Shown here piece after piece: positions 18,257 through 29,357 of a stretch of 64,000 bases of DNA. The notes under the pieces were generated by a model that saw nothing but the letters and a program-made list of their open reading frames with translations, had not been told where the DNA came from and did not search any database. Both the position numbers and the translations under genes were made by a program. The stretch's first letter is position 1. Every line of letters starts with the position of its first letter. The stretch is from Hyphomicrobiaceae bacterium (GTDB lineage Bacteria > Pseudomonadota > Alphaproteobacteria > Rhizobiales > Hyphomicrobiaceae): contig JAKFWF010000039.1 in the NCBI GenBank assembly GCA_021730785.1, forward strand, positions 48,501 to 112,500, written 5' to 3'.

Positions 18257-18354
18257 GGCATCGCGCACATATGCCCGGGACTTATCCCTGATTTGGCAGA
18301 TTGAACACAGCCCTTGCGCTGTATCATGCTGTGGGAAAACAAGGGAGGCGCACA

Positions 18355-19854
<1,500 letters not shown>

Positions 19855-19895
19855 GGGGGTGGGGCAGCTGCGGCTTGGTCTTAGCCCTCACCCCC
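19855..19895 (+). terminator. Possible stem-loop after glpK
   Basis: GGGGGTGGGGC at 19855-19865 can pair, with one bulge, with GCCCTCACCCCC beginning at 19884. There is no T-run after it, so it is at best a weak intrinsic terminator. Confidence 0.3.
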
Positions 19896-19932
19896 CTGTT
19901 ACCCCACCGCCTGGGTGTGCCACACTCGGCCC

Positions 19933-20751
19933 ATGCCCACTCACCTGATCGCCAATGCACGCATGTATTCCGTGGCCCCCGGCGCGGTGGCCGCCTGGAA
20001 GCGGCTGTTCGCCTGGCTCGATGAGACATCCGGCGTGCGGCTCGATGTCATCGAGCATGCCTTTCCAGCCCTGCTGAATGACCTGTGGGGGCGCCCGGAC
20101 CTGGCTGCGACCTTCATGTGCGGCTGGCCGTGGCTGCGCCATGGCGCGACCCACAGGATCGTGGCGGCCCCCATCCCCGCGGCCGCCCATGCCAAGGGGC
20201 GGCCGCAGTATTGCACGCACTTCGTCGTGCATCGCGACAGCGTGTTCGCGACGCTGGAAGACACCTTCGGCCACCGCTTCGCCTATACGATCGCCGACAG
20301 CCACTCGGGCTACAACGCGCCACGCCATCATCTGATGCGCTACCGGGGGTCATCGAAGCGATCGCTGTTCAGAGAAATCATCGGGCCGCTGACCACGCCG
20401 CGGCGGATGCTGGAAGCCATCGCCGAGACGCGCACCGACGTCGGTCCGCTCGACAGTTTCGCGTTCGCCCTGCTGTCGCGGCATGAACCAGCGCTGACGG
20501 AGCAAACGCGGGTCATCGCCTCGACCGACTTGGTGCCAATTCCAGCAATCATGGCGTCGCAGCACATGGATGAGGCAATCGTCGACCGGTTGCGGGCAGC
20601 CTTGCTGACGCTTGGCAGCAAGCCCGAACATGCCGCGCTCTGTGCCGATCTGTGCATCAGCGGTTTTGCGCCCCTCGACCCGGCGACCTACGAGGTGGCC
20701 GAACGGTGGGCGCGGGAGGCCGAAGCGCAGGGATTGGAAGTCATCGCGTGA
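19933..20751 (+). CDS. PhnD-like substrate-binding-fold protein without signal peptide
   Basis: A 272-residue protein resembling the phosphate/phosphonate ABC transporter binding proteins (PhnD, PF12974): LIANARMYSVAPGAVAAWK, a DLWGRPDLAATFMCGWP ligand-loop region, and ADSHSGYNAPRHHLMRY at the place where PhnD has its SxSG anion-binding turn. The N-terminus begins directly with the first strand and carries no signal peptide, and no transporter genes follow, so a cytoplasmic sensor or enzyme-like role is possible. The start at 19933 is preferred over an in-frame ATG 18 bases upstream. It is followed directly by a DMSP-lyase-like cupin gene. Confidence 0.7.
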   Translation: MPTHLIANARMYSVAPGAVAAWKRLFAWLDETSGVRLDVIEHAFPALLNDLWGRPDLAATFMCGWPWLRHGATHRIVAAPIPAAAHAKGRPQYCTHFVVHRDSVFATLEDTFGHRFAYTIADSHSGYNAPRHHLMRYRGSSKRSLFREIIGPLTTPRRMLEAIAETRTDVGPLDSFAFALLSRHEPALTEQTRVIASTDLVPIPAIMASQHMDEAIVDRLRAALLTLGSKPEHAALCADLCISGFAPLDPATYEVAERWAREAEAQGLEVIA

Positions 20752-20781
20752 ATGCCGGACGGCACCAGGCGGGGATGCGGC

Positions 20782-21381
20782 ATGAGTACACTCCTCGAGC
20801 AGATCGCCGATCTCTATGCCGCCGAGCCGGTTGCCTGTGGTGGCATGCTGGCCGACGCTGCCGTGGAGTTGCGATGTTTGAGCGGCACGCTGGCGCAGGT
20901 GGAAACGCCGCGGCTGCTCCCGGTTGCAAACCTGCTGCCGGCCGCACTCGCCACCGCGCGATCAGGTCCGTTGGCCGCCATCGCCGACGCGTTCGTCGAT
21001 CATGCGGCCACGGCCCACTGGCGGCAGAACCCAAATTATACCGTCGACACGATCGGCGCGGCGTTTCTCGACAGCTATGGCTATGTTGAACTCGTGGGCC
21101 GCGGCCGGCCGTGCGCGAGTGAGAACCTGGCGGTTGGATTTCTGCTGCTGGGTCCCGGCGCGCATTATCCACCGCACCACCATCCCGCAGCCGAGGTCTA
21201 TCACGTGGTGAGCGGCGTAGCGCAGTGGGGCCGCGGCGACGAGCCGCCCACCGCCAAGCCCATGGGGGCTGCGATCTACCACCCGCCCAACATCCGGCAC
21301 GAAACGCGCGCCCTCGATCAGCCGCTGCTCGCGCTCTATTGCTGGCGGGGCGACATCGGCACCGCCGCACAGCTGGCGTGA
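20782..21381 (+). CDS. DMSP-lyase-type cupin (DddQ/DddL superfamily)
   Basis: A 199-residue protein whose C-terminal half matches the dimethylsulfoniopropionate lyase cupin family. Motif 1 is GAHYPPHHHPAAEVYHVVSG (126-145, metal candidates His132, His134, Glu138 and Tyr140). Motif 2 holds His167 and His173 (YHPPNIRHE), followed by PLLALYCWRGDI. The N-terminal helical half also resembles these enzymes. True DddQ/DddL proteins cleave DMSP to dimethyl sulphide and acrylate, but the wider superfamily includes non-lyases, so activity is not assured. An alternative ATG at 20752 touches the PhnD-like stop codon; either start implies cotranscription. Confidence 0.7.
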   Translation: MSTLLEQIADLYAAEPVACGGMLADAAVELRCLSGTLAQVETPRLLPVANLLPAALATARSGPLAAIADAFVDHAATAHWRQNPNYTVDTIGAAFLDSYGYVELVGRGRPCASENLAVGFLLLGPGAHYPPHHHPAAEVYHVVSGVAQWGRGDEPPTAKPMGAAIYHPPNIRHETRALDQPLLALYCWRGDIGTAAQLA

Positions 21382-21397
21382 CCGACCAAAACCGTCG

Positions 21398-21808
21398 CTA
21401 GACCTTCTCCTGATGCACCTCGATCACGTTGCCGTCGGGGTCGTGGAAGAAGATCTGCTCCCAGCCCTTGATCGCCCAGGCGCCGTAGTTCGAATAGAGA
21501 ATGCCCTTGGCGTCCAGCCGCTTCTTGAAGGTCTCGATGTCGTCGGTGCGAAATGCGATGTGGCCGCGCTCCAGCGGGTTGATCGCCTGGCCGGTGCGAA
21601 AACCGGCGCCGAGATCGCGCTGCGCCAGGTGCATCTGCGTCGTGCCGTCGGTGACGAACGATACGGTGCCGGTATACCCGTCCTTGTCCCTTGACCGCAG
21701 GGCCTCCATCGACGGCTCGTCGCCGAGATCGAGGATGGTACGGTAGAACTTGTCCATGGCCGGCACGTCGCCGGTGCACAGGTTGATATGATGCAGGTGG
21801 AGTTTCAT
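21398..21808 (-). CDS. VOC/glyoxalase-fold protein
   Basis: A 136-residue vicinal-oxygen-chelate protein with two beta-alpha-beta-beta-beta modules: LHHINLCTGDVPAMDKFYR at the N-terminus (metal His near residue 7) and RGHIAFRTDDIETFKKRL in the second half, ending with IFFHDPDGNVIEVHQ and its usual C-terminal Glu ligand. The family includes glyoxalases, extradiol dioxygenases and fosfomycin-resistance-type transferases. The sequence does not decide among them. It converges with the DMSP-lyase-like gene 16 bp away. Confidence 0.8.
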   Translation of the reverse strand: MKLHLHHINLCTGDVPAMDKFYRTILDLGDEPSMEALRSRDKDGYTGTVSFVTDGTTQMHLAQRDLGAGFRTGQAINPLERGHIAFRTDDIETFKKRLDAKGILYSNYGAWAIKGWEQIFFHDPDGNVIEVHQEKV

Positions 21809-22095
21809 GTGGCGCGCTGACCTCGGTTGACGTTTCGCGGCGCTGAACCTAGCAGATGCGACGCGATCTGCCGCGCCGCGGAGTGCAGGGCGGCATCGCG
21901 GCGATTACATGGAGGGGGCCGCAACCAGGGACGCTGCAACACAAGAACGGTGCCCTTAATGCTGCCCCGTTGATGTTATTGATAAAACGGCCTCGACGGT
22001 ATGCCCTGGCCCAGGCTACCTTGGAGACTGTGATCTGATCGAAGAGGCGTGCGCGCAGGGCGTACGACCAGCCAACCTGTGGCATGCGATAATCA

Positions 22096-22683
22096 ATGCT
22101 CGATACTCAAGGTTCGAACCGACCATTGAACATACCGAACTTCATCACGGTCGGTCGGGTCATTCTGGTACCCGTCGTGTTCTGGCTGCTGGTGTCGGGC
22201 CGGGTGCAGGCGGCGTTCTTCGTGTTCGTGCTGGCCGGCATCAGCGATGGCCTCGACGGCTTCCTGGCCAAGCGCTACGGCTGGAGGACGGAACTTGGCG
22301 CCCACCTGGATCCGCTCGCCGACAAACTGCTGCTGGTTACGGTGTTCGTAGCGCTCGGCATTTCGGGCGAGGTGCCGTCGTGGCTGGTGATCGCCATCGT
22401 CACCCGCGACATCCTGATCATCGGCGCGATCATGGTGTCCTGGCTGATGGACAATCCCGTACAGATCCGCCCGTTCGCCGTCAGCAAGGCCAACACCGCA
22501 TCGCAGCTCGTGCTAGCGTCCCTGGTGCTGGCCGACTTGGGTTTCGGGCTTGGGCTGCAGATGGCTCGCATTGCCCTGATCTGGCTCACGGCCTTTCTCA
22601 CGGTTGTCTCGTTGGCAGCGTACATGCAGGCTTGGCTTCGGCACATGACCGGCTATGGTCCCGATGGCGGGTCGAGGCCATAG
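22096..22683 (+). CDS. CDP-alcohol phosphatidyltransferase (PgsA/cardiolipin-synthase-like)
   Basis: A 195-residue inner-membrane enzyme that joins a CDP-diacylglycerol phosphatidyl group to an alcohol such as glycerol 3-phosphate or phosphatidylglycerol. The signature is complete: SDGLDGFLAKR followed by TELGAHLDPLADKLLL, giving the D-x2-D-G-x2-A-R-x8-G-x3-D-x3-D arrangement. About five to six hydrophobic helices are present. NIPNFITVGRVILVPVVF opens the protein as in PgsA. In Alphaproteobacteria this smaller paralogue often lies next to an AI-2E protein and hdaA, as here. The exact acceptor is uncertain. Confidence 0.85.
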   Translation: MLDTQGSNRPLNIPNFITVGRVILVPVVFWLLVSGRVQAAFFVFVLAGISDGLDGFLAKRYGWRTELGAHLDPLADKLLLVTVFVALGISGEVPSWLVIAIVTRDILIIGAIMVSWLMDNPVQIRPFAVSKANTASQLVLASLVLADLGFGLGLQMARIALIWLTAFLTVVSLAAYMQAWLRHMTGYGPDGGSRP

Positions 22684-22705
22684 GCGGCGGACAAAGGGGG
22701 CTGGC

Positions 22706-23791
22706 ATGCGCGTTGAACGCCAGGTGCTGTTCTGGCTTGCGGCCCTGTTGGCCGTCGTGTTGGCCCTGCTGGCCTTGAAGGATGTGCTGCTGCCGTTCCT
22801 GATCGGCATCGTGATCGCCTATGCGCTGAACCCGCTCGCCGACCGGTTGGCGGCACTGGGGCTCGGGCGCATGGCCGCTTCGGCGCTGATCGTCGCCGTG
22901 CTGGTGGTGCTCGCAGGCCTGGCCGTGGTGTTCCTGGTGCCGCTGCTGGTCAACCAGGTGCAGTCGCTGGGCCTGACCATGCCGGGCGAACTCGACCGCC
23001 TGCGCAGCGTTTTCGAAAGCTGGGCCAAGGAGCGCCTGGGTGACCGCTTCGGCATCGTCAAGACGGCGCTCGATCAGGCGACGGCGGAACTATCCTCCAA
23101 CTGGTCGAGCTTCGCCGGCGTGATCGCCAAATCCGTGTGGAGCCAGGGTCTCGCCCTTTTGAACTTCGTGTCGGTGCTGCTGATCACGCCGCTCGTCGTG
23201 TTCTACATCCTGGTCGACTGGCACCCCATGCTGGCGAAGATCGAGACGTGGCTGCCGCGCGACCATAAGGACACGATCACGCGGCTCGCGACCGAGATCA
23301 ACGATGCGATCGCGGCCTTCATTCGCGGCCAGGGGCTGGTGTGCGTGGTGTTGGGCCTCGTTTATGCGATCGGGCTGAGCTTGGTCGGCTTGCGCTATGG
23401 CCTGCTGATCGGCATCGCGACTGGCGTTCTGAGTTTCGTGCCGTTCATCGGCTGGGCGTTGGGCCTCATCACCGCGTCGACGCTCGCTGTGCTGCAGTTC
23501 TGGCCCGACACCCTGCCGCTGTTGAAAGTGCTTGGCATATTCGCCCTCGGCCAGGTGATCGATGCGGCCGTGCTGTCGCCGAAGATCGTCGGCTCCAAGA
23601 TCGGACTGCATCCGGTGTGGCTGATCGCGGCGCTGGTGGTGTTCAGTTCGCTGTTCGGCTTCGCCGGCGTGCTGGTTGCGGTGCCGGTGGCGGCGGCCAT
23701 CGCCGTACTGGTGCGCTTCGCGCTCAAGGTCTATCTCGAGTCGGTGATCTACAAGGGACGGGGCGACTTGCCGCCCGTCAAGCTGCCGTGA
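22706..23791 (+). CDS. AI-2E family transporter (PerM/TqsA-like)
   Basis: A 361-residue membrane protein of the AI-2 exporter superfamily. An N-terminal pair of helices (FLIGIVIAYALNPLADRL) is followed by a soluble segment (about 85-140), and a large C-terminal helical bundle contains FVPFIGWALGLITA and SPKIVGSKIGLHPVWLIAAL. Members include the TqsA exporter and Na+/H+ antiporters, so function is open. The start at 22706 precedes the first helix; the extra upstream codons overlap the previous gene. Its stop overlaps the hdaA GTG start. Confidence 0.85.
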   Translation: MRVERQVLFWLAALLAVVLALLALKDVLLPFLIGIVIAYALNPLADRLAALGLGRMAASALIVAVLVVLAGLAVVFLVPLLVNQVQSLGLTMPGELDRLRSVFESWAKERLGDRFGIVKTALDQATAELSSNWSSFAGVIAKSVWSQGLALLNFVSVLLITPLVVFYILVDWHPMLAKIETWLPRDHKDTITRLATEINDAIAAFIRGQGLVCVVLGLVYAIGLSLVGLRYGLLIGIATGVLSFVPFIGWALGLITASTLAVLQFWPDTLPLLKVLGIFALGQVIDAAVLSPKIVGSKIGLHPVWLIAALVVFSSLFGFAGVLVAVPVAAAIAVLVRFALKVYLESVIYKGRGDLPPVKLP

Positions 23792-24480
23792 CCGGCGCCG
23801 CGCCCCGGCAACTGGTGCTAGACCTCGCGCATCGAACCGCGCTCGACGCCGAGGATTTCCTCGTGTCGCAGGCGAATGCCGAAGCCGTTGCCTTCGTCGA
23901 CCTGTGGCCCGACTGGCAGCACTGGGCCGGCGTCGTCAGCGGACCGGAAGGCTCAGGAAAAAGCCACCTGGCCAACGTCTGGCGGCAGCGCTCGGGCGCG
24001 GTGCGCGTCGAGGCGGCAGGGGTCAACGAGGCGACCGTGGAGCAGTTGCGCACTCTCGGTGGTCTCGCGATCGAAAACCTCGAACGTGGCGTCGGTGACG
24101 AGCGCGCGCTGTTTCACGCGCTCAACCTCGCGCGCGAGCACAAGTTCTCGATTTTTCTGACCTCGCGCACGGCGCCTGGCGATCTCGACGTCACGTTGCC
24201 GGACCTGCGCTCGCGGTTGCGCGCGCTTCCCCATGTGGCGATTGCGCCGCCGGACCAGGCGCTGCTGCAGGGGGTTCTGGTCAAGCTGTTCGCCGATCGG
24301 CAGCTTGCCATCGAGCCTGCGGTCATTGCCCATCTCGTGCGACATATGGACCGCTCGCTCGGCATGGCCCAGCGACTGGTCGCCGACATCGATCACCGCG
24401 CGCTCGCCACCCACCGCAAAGTGACGCGGGCACTGGCAGCCGAGGCACTGACCGCCTGCGGCATCCAGGACGAGGCTTGA
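23788..24480 (+). CDS. hdaA: DnaA-related regulatory inactivator HdaA
   Basis: A 230-residue AAA+ protein of the Hda/DnaA-domain III type. With the beta clamp this family stimulates DnaA-ATP hydrolysis and prevents re-initiation. RQLVLDL near the N-terminus fits a clamp-binding motif (QL-DL type). FVDLWPDWQHWAGVVSGPEG leads into the Walker A SGPEGSGKSHLANVW. The sensor region TSRTAPGDLDVTLPDLRSRL and the C-terminal lid complete the domain. The GTG start overlaps the preceding stop (GTGA at 23788-23791). Linkage to ppk1 and ppx is typical of Alphaproteobacteria. Confidence 0.88.
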   Translation: MTGAAPRQLVLDLAHRTALDAEDFLVSQANAEAVAFVDLWPDWQHWAGVVSGPEGSGKSHLANVWRQRSGAVRVEAAGVNEATVEQLRTLGGLAIENLERGVGDERALFHALNLAREHKFSIFLTSRTAPGDLDVTLPDLRSRLRALPHVAIAPPDQALLQGVLVKLFADRQLAIEPAVIAHLVRHMDRSLGMAQRLVADIDHRALATHRKVTRALAAEALTACGIQDEA

Positions 24481-24590
24481 CCACGGTGACCCGTGGCATG
24501 CGATGATTGCGCGTGGGCACCATCGGTCGCCGGTATCGTTCAGGTCATGTTGTCGATGGATTGCCCCGGAGGGGCCAGGAGAAGAGCGCC

Positions 24591-26798
24591 ATGAGCACGA
24601 CGCGCGGCAAAAATCGTGAAACAGCGGCGGACCCTGCCAACCCCGCGCCGGTGGACAGCGCCGAAGCCGCGCTGACCAGCGCCGACCGGTTCTACAACCG
24701 CGAGCTGTCCTGGCTGCAGTTCAATCACCGCGTCCTCGAAGAGGCGATGAACAGCGCGCATCCCCTGTTGGAGCGCCTGCGGTTCCTGTCGATCTCGGCC
24801 TCGAACCTCGACGAGTTTCATATGGTGCGGGCGGCCGGCCTCTACGGCCAGGTGTCGGCCGGCGTCACGACACTCAGCATCGACGGGCAGACCCCGGCAC
24901 AACAGCTGACAGCGATCAACGAGTTCGTCGCGCGTCTCGTGGCCGACAAGCAGGCGTGCTGGAATGCGCTGAAGTTGGAACTGGCGCAGGTCGGTGTGCG
25001 CATCGTCGACCGGCAGGCCCTCTCGCCGGATGATCTGGTGTGGCTGGAAGCCGAGTTCATGCGGCATGTGTTCCCGATATTGACGCCCATGAACGTCGAT
25101 CCGGCGCACCCGTTTCCGTTCATCCAGAACAAAGGACTGACACTCGCCATCGAGCTGACCAATCGCGACTTGAAGGCGATGAGCGGGCTGATCCCGATCC
25201 CGGCCCAAGTCGATCGCTTCATCCGCTTGCCGACCGATGCGCGCGATCCGAAGCTCATCCGCTTCATCGCCATGGAAACCGTGATCGGGCTGTTCATATC
25301 GGAGCTGTACCCCAGCTACGAGATCAAGTCGCAGGGCCTGTTCCGCGTGCTGCGCGACAGCGATGTCGAGTTCCAGGAAGAGGCGGAAGACTTGACGCGG
25401 GCCTACGAGACGCGGCTGAAGCGGCGGCGCCACGGCACCGTGATCCGCCTTGAGATCGATGCTGCGATGCCGGCCCACCTGCAGCGGTTCGTGATCGATG
25501 AACTGGAGGTCAAGGGCGAGTCGATCTTTCTGAAGGACGGCCTGATCGGCATGGCCGACACCACCCAGCTGATTGTCAATGATCGGCCCGATTTGCTGTT
25601 CAAGCCGTTCCATCCGCGTTTCCCCGAGCGCATCCGCGAATTCAATGGCGACGTGTTCGCAGCGATCCGCGCCAAGGACTTCATCGTTCACCACCCGTAC
25701 GAATCCTTCGACGTGGTGCTGCAGTACCTGCGCCAGGCGGTGGCCGACCCCAACGTGATGGCGATCAAGTGGACGCTCTATCGCACCAGCCGCGAGAACA
25801 GCCCGATTGTCGCCGCCCTCAAGGATGCGGCCGACATGGGGAAGTCGGTGACCGCGGTCGTCGAACTCAAGGCGCGCTTCGACGAAAACACCAACATCAA
25901 CCTCGCGCGCGACATGGAGAAGGTCGGCGTGCATGTCGTGTACGGCTTCCAGGAGCTGAAGACGCACGCCAAGATCGGCATGGTGGTGCGCAAGGAAGGC
26001 GCGACGATCGCCACCTATTGCCACATCGGCACCGGCAACTATCACCCGCAGACCGCGCGCATCTACACCGACTTGTCGTACTTCACGGCCGATCCCGGCG
26101 TCGGGCGCGACGTCGCCCGCATCTTCAATTTCGTCACCGGCTACGGCGCGCCCTCGGAACTGGAGACACTGGCGGCGAGCCCGCACGGCATCCGCACGCG
26201 CATCATGAAGCACATCGAGGAGGAGATCGGCCATGCCAAGGCCGGCCGACCCGCCGCGATCTGGGCGAAAATGAATGCGCTCGTCGATGCCGGCATCATC
26301 GCCAAGCTTTACGAGGCGAGTGCAGCGGGCGTCGAAATCGACCTCGTTGTGCGCGGCATTTGCTGCCTCAGGCCCGGCATCACTGGTTTGTCCGAGAACA
26401 TCCGCGTGAAAAGCGTGATCGGGCGGTTTCTGGAGCATGCGAGAATTTATTGTTTCGGACAGGGGCAGGGGCTGCCCTCGCCGATGGCCGCGGTGTATAT
26501 CAGCTCCGCGGACTTGATGCCGCGCAACCTCGACCGACGCGTTGAAGCCATGGTTCCGATCCGCAATGCAACCGTACATGCCCAGGTGCTGGACCAGATC
26601 ATGGTGGCAAATTTGAAGGACAATCAGCAGAGCTGGAGCATCTGCGGCGACGGCACCGCGGTGCGGATCGTGCCGAAGCCCGGCGAAGCCACGTTCAACG
26701 CCCATCAATATTTCATGACTAATCCTAGTCTTTCGGGGCGGGGCCAGGCCTTGAAGGATAAGCGGCCGCCGCGCTTCCGGCTGGCGCGAGAGGGTTGA
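24591..26798 (+). CDS. ppk1: Polyphosphate kinase 1
   Basis: A 735-residue PPK1, which reversibly polymerises the gamma-phosphate of ATP into polyphosphate. The N-terminal domain starts with [19 protein letters not shown], and [13 protein letters not shown] lies in the head domain. The first phospholipase-D-like catalytic half has [17 protein letters not shown] and the phosphorylated-His segment [17 protein letters not shown]. The second half includes [14 protein letters not shown]. The ATG at 24591 follows a GGAG-type site. Ppx begins 10 bp after the stop, so the two form one transcription unit. Confidence 0.95.
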   Translation: MSTTRGKNRETAADPANPAPVDSAEAALTSADRFYNRELSWLQFNHRVLEEAMNSAHPLLERLRFLSISASNLDEFHMVRAAGLYGQVSAGVTTLSIDGQTPAQQLTAINEFVARLVADKQACWNALKLELAQVGVRIVDRQALSPDDLVWLEAEFMRHVFPILTPMNVDPAHPFPFIQNKGLTLAIELTNRDLKAMSGLIPIPAQVDRFIRLPTDARDPKLIRFIAMETVIGLFISELYPSYEIKSQGLFRVLRDSDVEFQEEAEDLTRAYETRLKRRRHGTVIRLEIDAAMPAHLQRFVIDELEVKGESIFLKDGLIGMADTTQLIVNDRPDLLFKPFHPRFPERIREFNGDVFAAIRAKDFIVHHPYESFDVVLQYLRQAVADPNVMAIKWTLYRTSRENSPIVAALKDAADMGKSVTAVVELKARFDENTNINLARDMEKVGVHVVYGFQELKTHAKIGMVVRKEGATIATYCHIGTGNYHPQTARIYTDLSYFTADPGVGRDVARIFNFVTGYGAPSELETLAASPHGIRTRIMKHIEEEIGHAKAGRPAAIWAKMNALVDAGIIAKLYEASAAGVEIDLVVRGICCLRPGITGLSENIRVKSVIGRFLEHARIYCFGQGQGLPSPMAAVYISSADLMPRNLDRRVEAMVPIRNATVHAQVLDQIMVANLKDNQQSWSICGDGTAVRIVPKPGEATFNAHQYFMTNPSLSGRGQALKDKRPPRFRLAREG

Positions 26799-26808
26799 GC
26801 ACCAGTTT

Positions 26809-28338
26809 ATGCACCTGACGCATCCCCCCGACAACCGCGGCCGGCTCGCCGACCTCGAACCACTCGGCGTGATCGACATCGGCTCGAACTCGGTGCGCCT
26901 CGTCGTGTACGAAGGGGCCGTGCGCGCGCCCACACCCTTGTTCAACGAGAAGGTGCTGTGCGGGCTCGGCCGCTCGGTCGCCAGCACCGGTAAACTCGGT
27001 GATGACGCGATCGCACGCGCGCTCGTCGCCCTCACCCGGTTCAGCGCCATCGCCCGCATTCTCGGCGTCAAGCATTTGCGCGCAATCGCCACCGCCGCCG
27101 TGCGTGACGCGACCGACGGCCCGGCTTTCATCGCCCGGGGCGAGGTGGCCTGCGGCGTGCCGATCCGGATTCTCTCCGGCGAACGCGAAGCCGAATTGGC
27201 CGCCCAAGGCATCCGCATGGGCTTTGCCGATGTCGATGGCGTCGCCGGCGACCTCGGCGGTGGCAGCCTGGAGCTGATCGACATCAGGGCCGACGCGCTG
27301 AAGGATGCCATAACGCTGCCGCTCGGTGGCCTGCGCCTGATCGATACGTCAGGCAACAAGCTCGACAAGGCGTTGGAGTTCGCCGATGCGCTGATCGCCA
27401 AGCTCGACTGGCAGGGGCGGGCGCGCGGCCGCACGTTCTATGCTGTCGGCGGCACGTGGCGGTCGCTGGCCAAGCTGCACATGGAGACGATCGACTACCC
27501 GTTGCGCGTGATGCACGGCTACGCCTTGCCAACGCGCGAGACGATCGAGTTCTGCGAGGCGCTGCGCAAGGGTCGCAAGATGCCGGGCCTGGAGCACGTG
27601 TCCAAGGCGCGCCGGGAAACACTGCCGTTCGGCGCGCTGGTGATGGAGCGCCTGCTGAAGCGGGTGGAGCCGGCCAAGGTGATGTTCTCGGTGTTCGGCA
27701 TCCGCGAGGGCCTGCTGTTCTCGTTCCTTTCGGCGCATGAGCAGGCGCGGGACCCGCTGCTGAGCTTCTGCGCCGACTATGCGCGGCTGAGGTCACGCTC
27801 CGAGCAGCACGCCCGTGAGTTGTGCGCCTGGACCGATAGCCTGTTCGCTGGACCCGATGCGCCGAAGGAAACCGCGGAGGAACGCCGTTTGCGCCACGCC
27901 GCCTGCCTGTTGTCCGACATTGGATGGCGCGCACACCCGGACTATCGCGGCGAGCAGAGCCTGAACGTGATCGCCCATGCAGCACTCACCGGCGTCGATC
28001 ATCCCGGCCGCCTGTTTCTCGCGCTGACCATCTACTTTCGCCATGTCGGCACCGGCGAGCAGGCGGCCGAGGAATTGTCGGGCCGGATGAAGAAACTGCT
28101 GGAGCGGCGAACCTTGAAGCGTGCCCGCGTCATTGGCGCAGCGATCCGCACGGCGCACATGATTTCGATCGGCATGGCCGGCATTATCGACGAAACCCAG
28201 CTGCTCTATGAACAGGACAAACTGGTGCTGTTGCTGCCCAAGGCCCATTCCAGCATGAATGGCGAGCGCCTCGCCCGCCGCTTCGAACAGCTCGGCCAGT
28301 TGCTGGAACGCGTGACGGAAATTCGCCTCAAGCCGTGA
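26809..28338 (+). CDS. ppx: Exopolyphosphatase / GppA-family phosphatase
   Basis: A 509-residue ASKHA-fold phosphatase that removes terminal phosphate from polyphosphate and may also act on pppGpp. The N-terminal phosphate loop is GVIDIGSNSVRLVVYEG. The second phosphate-binding loop is AGDLGGGSLELIDI, and SGEREAELAAQGI contributes the catalytic Glu region. The C-terminal half (about 310-509) is the helical HD-like domain seen in longer Ppx proteins. It is 10 bp downstream of ppk1, pairing synthesis and breakdown of polyphosphate in one operon. Confidence 0.92.
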   Translation: MHLTHPPDNRGRLADLEPLGVIDIGSNSVRLVVYEGAVRAPTPLFNEKVLCGLGRSVASTGKLGDDAIARALVALTRFSAIARILGVKHLRAIATAAVRDATDGPAFIARGEVACGVPIRILSGEREAELAAQGIRMGFADVDGVAGDLGGGSLELIDIRADALKDAITLPLGGLRLIDTSGNKLDKALEFADALIAKLDWQGRARGRTFYAVGGTWRSLAKLHMETIDYPLRVMHGYALPTRETIEFCEALRKGRKMPGLEHVSKARRETLPFGALVMERLLKRVEPAKVMFSVFGIREGLLFSFLSAHEQARDPLLSFCADYARLRSRSEQHARELCAWTDSLFAGPDAPKETAEERRLRHAACLLSDIGWRAHPDYRGEQSLNVIAHAALTGVDHPGRLFLALTIYFRHVGTGEQAAEELSGRMKKLLERRTLKRARVIGAAIRTAHMISIGMAGIIDETQLLYEQDKLVLLLPKAHSSMNGERLARRFEQLGQLLERVTEIRLKP

Positions 28339-28383
28339 AGTGCTGTAGTGTTGCACAAGTCGGCAAGTTAGGAACGAACCGCG

Positions 28384-29295
28384 ATGGCGGACGACCCTTA
28401 TAGTCTTCTGGGCGTGCCGCGTACGGCGAGCCAGGACGACATCACGCGTGCCTTTCGCAAGCTCGCGAAGGAATTGCACCCGGACGTCAACCCGAACAAC
28501 AAGGCGGCGACCGAGCGCTTCAAGAAAGTGTCGGCCGCCAACGAGCTTCTGAGTGATGCGGACAAGCGCCGCCGCTTCGACCGCGGCGAGATCGACGCCG
28601 GCGGCGAGCCGCGGCGCGCCTACCAGCCGCAAGGGGCGCCGTTTGGTGCTGGCGCCCGCCGTCCGGCTGGCGCTGGCGGCCCCGATATCGGCGACCATGG
28701 CTTCGGCGACATCTTCGACAGCGTGTTCGGCTCGCGCAGCGGCATGCGCGGGCAGACGACGTTTCGTGGCCAGGATCTGCGCTACACCCTCGACATCGAC
28801 CTGCTGGAGGCGGTGACCGGCGCGAAGAAGCGCGTCACGCTTCCGGACGGGGGCACGCTCGATCTGACCGTGCCGGAGGGCGTTGACGACGGGCAGATGC
28901 TGCGACTCAAGGGCAAGGGGCAGGCCGGCATGCGCGGTGGCGAACCGGGCGACGCACTGGTCGAGATCAAGGTGCGGCCCGACCCGGTGTTCAAGCGGCT
29001 CGGCGATGATTTGATGACCGAGATCGCGATCGCCATCGACGAAGCGGTGCTGGGTGCAAAGGTCGAAGTGCCAACCGCCACCGGCCGCGTCCAGCTCAGC
29101 ATTCCCAAGGGCACCAGTTCGGGTCGCGTGTTCCGCCTCAAGGGCAAGGGCGTCGTCAACCGGGGGACCGGCACGACCGGCGACCTGCTGGTGACGATTG
29201 CCATCGTACTGCCGGAGACGATCGACGACGGGTTGGCCTATTTTCTGTCCGAGTGGCGCGCCAAGAATGCGTATGATCCGCGCAAGAAGGGATAA
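28384..29295 (+). CDS. DnaJ/CbpA-type co-chaperone
   Basis: A 303-residue J-domain protein. Residues 1-70 form the J domain with the DnaK-stimulating HPD in KELHPDVNPNNKAA. A Gly/Arg/Pro-rich linker follows (about 75-130). The two C-terminal beta-sandwich substrate domains then include DLTVPEGVDDGQMLRLKGKG and IPKGTSSGRVFRLKGKG. There is no CXXCXGXG zinc region, so it is a class B, CbpA-like protein rather than DnaJ itself. It lies 45 bp downstream of ppx, possibly as the last gene of that unit. Confidence 0.9.
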   Translation: MADDPYSLLGVPRTASQDDITRAFRKLAKELHPDVNPNNKAATERFKKVSAANELLSDADKRRRFDRGEIDAGGEPRRAYQPQGAPFGAGARRPAGAGGPDIGDHGFGDIFDSVFGSRSGMRGQTTFRGQDLRYTLDIDLLEAVTGAKKRVTLPDGGTLDLTVPEGVDDGQMLRLKGKGQAGMRGGEPGDALVEIKVRPDPVFKRLGDDLMTEIAIAIDEAVLGAKVEVPTATGRVQLSIPKGTSSGRVFRLKGKGVVNRGTGTTGDLLVTIAIVLPETIDDGLAYFLSEWRAKNAYDPRKKG

Positions 29296-29357
29296 GGTCG
29301 GAAGCTGCACCCGGCCCGGCCAACCGTCGGTCGTTGGTGCGTTTCAGTCGGCCGGCA

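Noticed and set aside
21849..22085. Short frames on both strands between the VOC gene and the CDP-alcohol transferase
   Set aside because: No ribosome site, no conserved-looking sequence, and two frames compete on opposite strands.
22110..22130. GGTTCGAACC resembling a tRNA T-loop
   Set aside because: It lies inside the start of the CDP-alcohol transferase gene, and no acceptor stem or anticodon arm can be built around it.
24540..27434. A 964-codon open frame opposite ppk1 and ppx
   Set aside because: It is antisense to two well-supported genes, has low-complexity His/Arg/Asp/Gly-rich content typical of GC-rich shadows and no recognisable domain.
27793..29310. A 505-codon open frame opposite ppx and the DnaJ-type gene
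   Set aside because: Same reason: it is antisense to two clear coding regions with family motifs.
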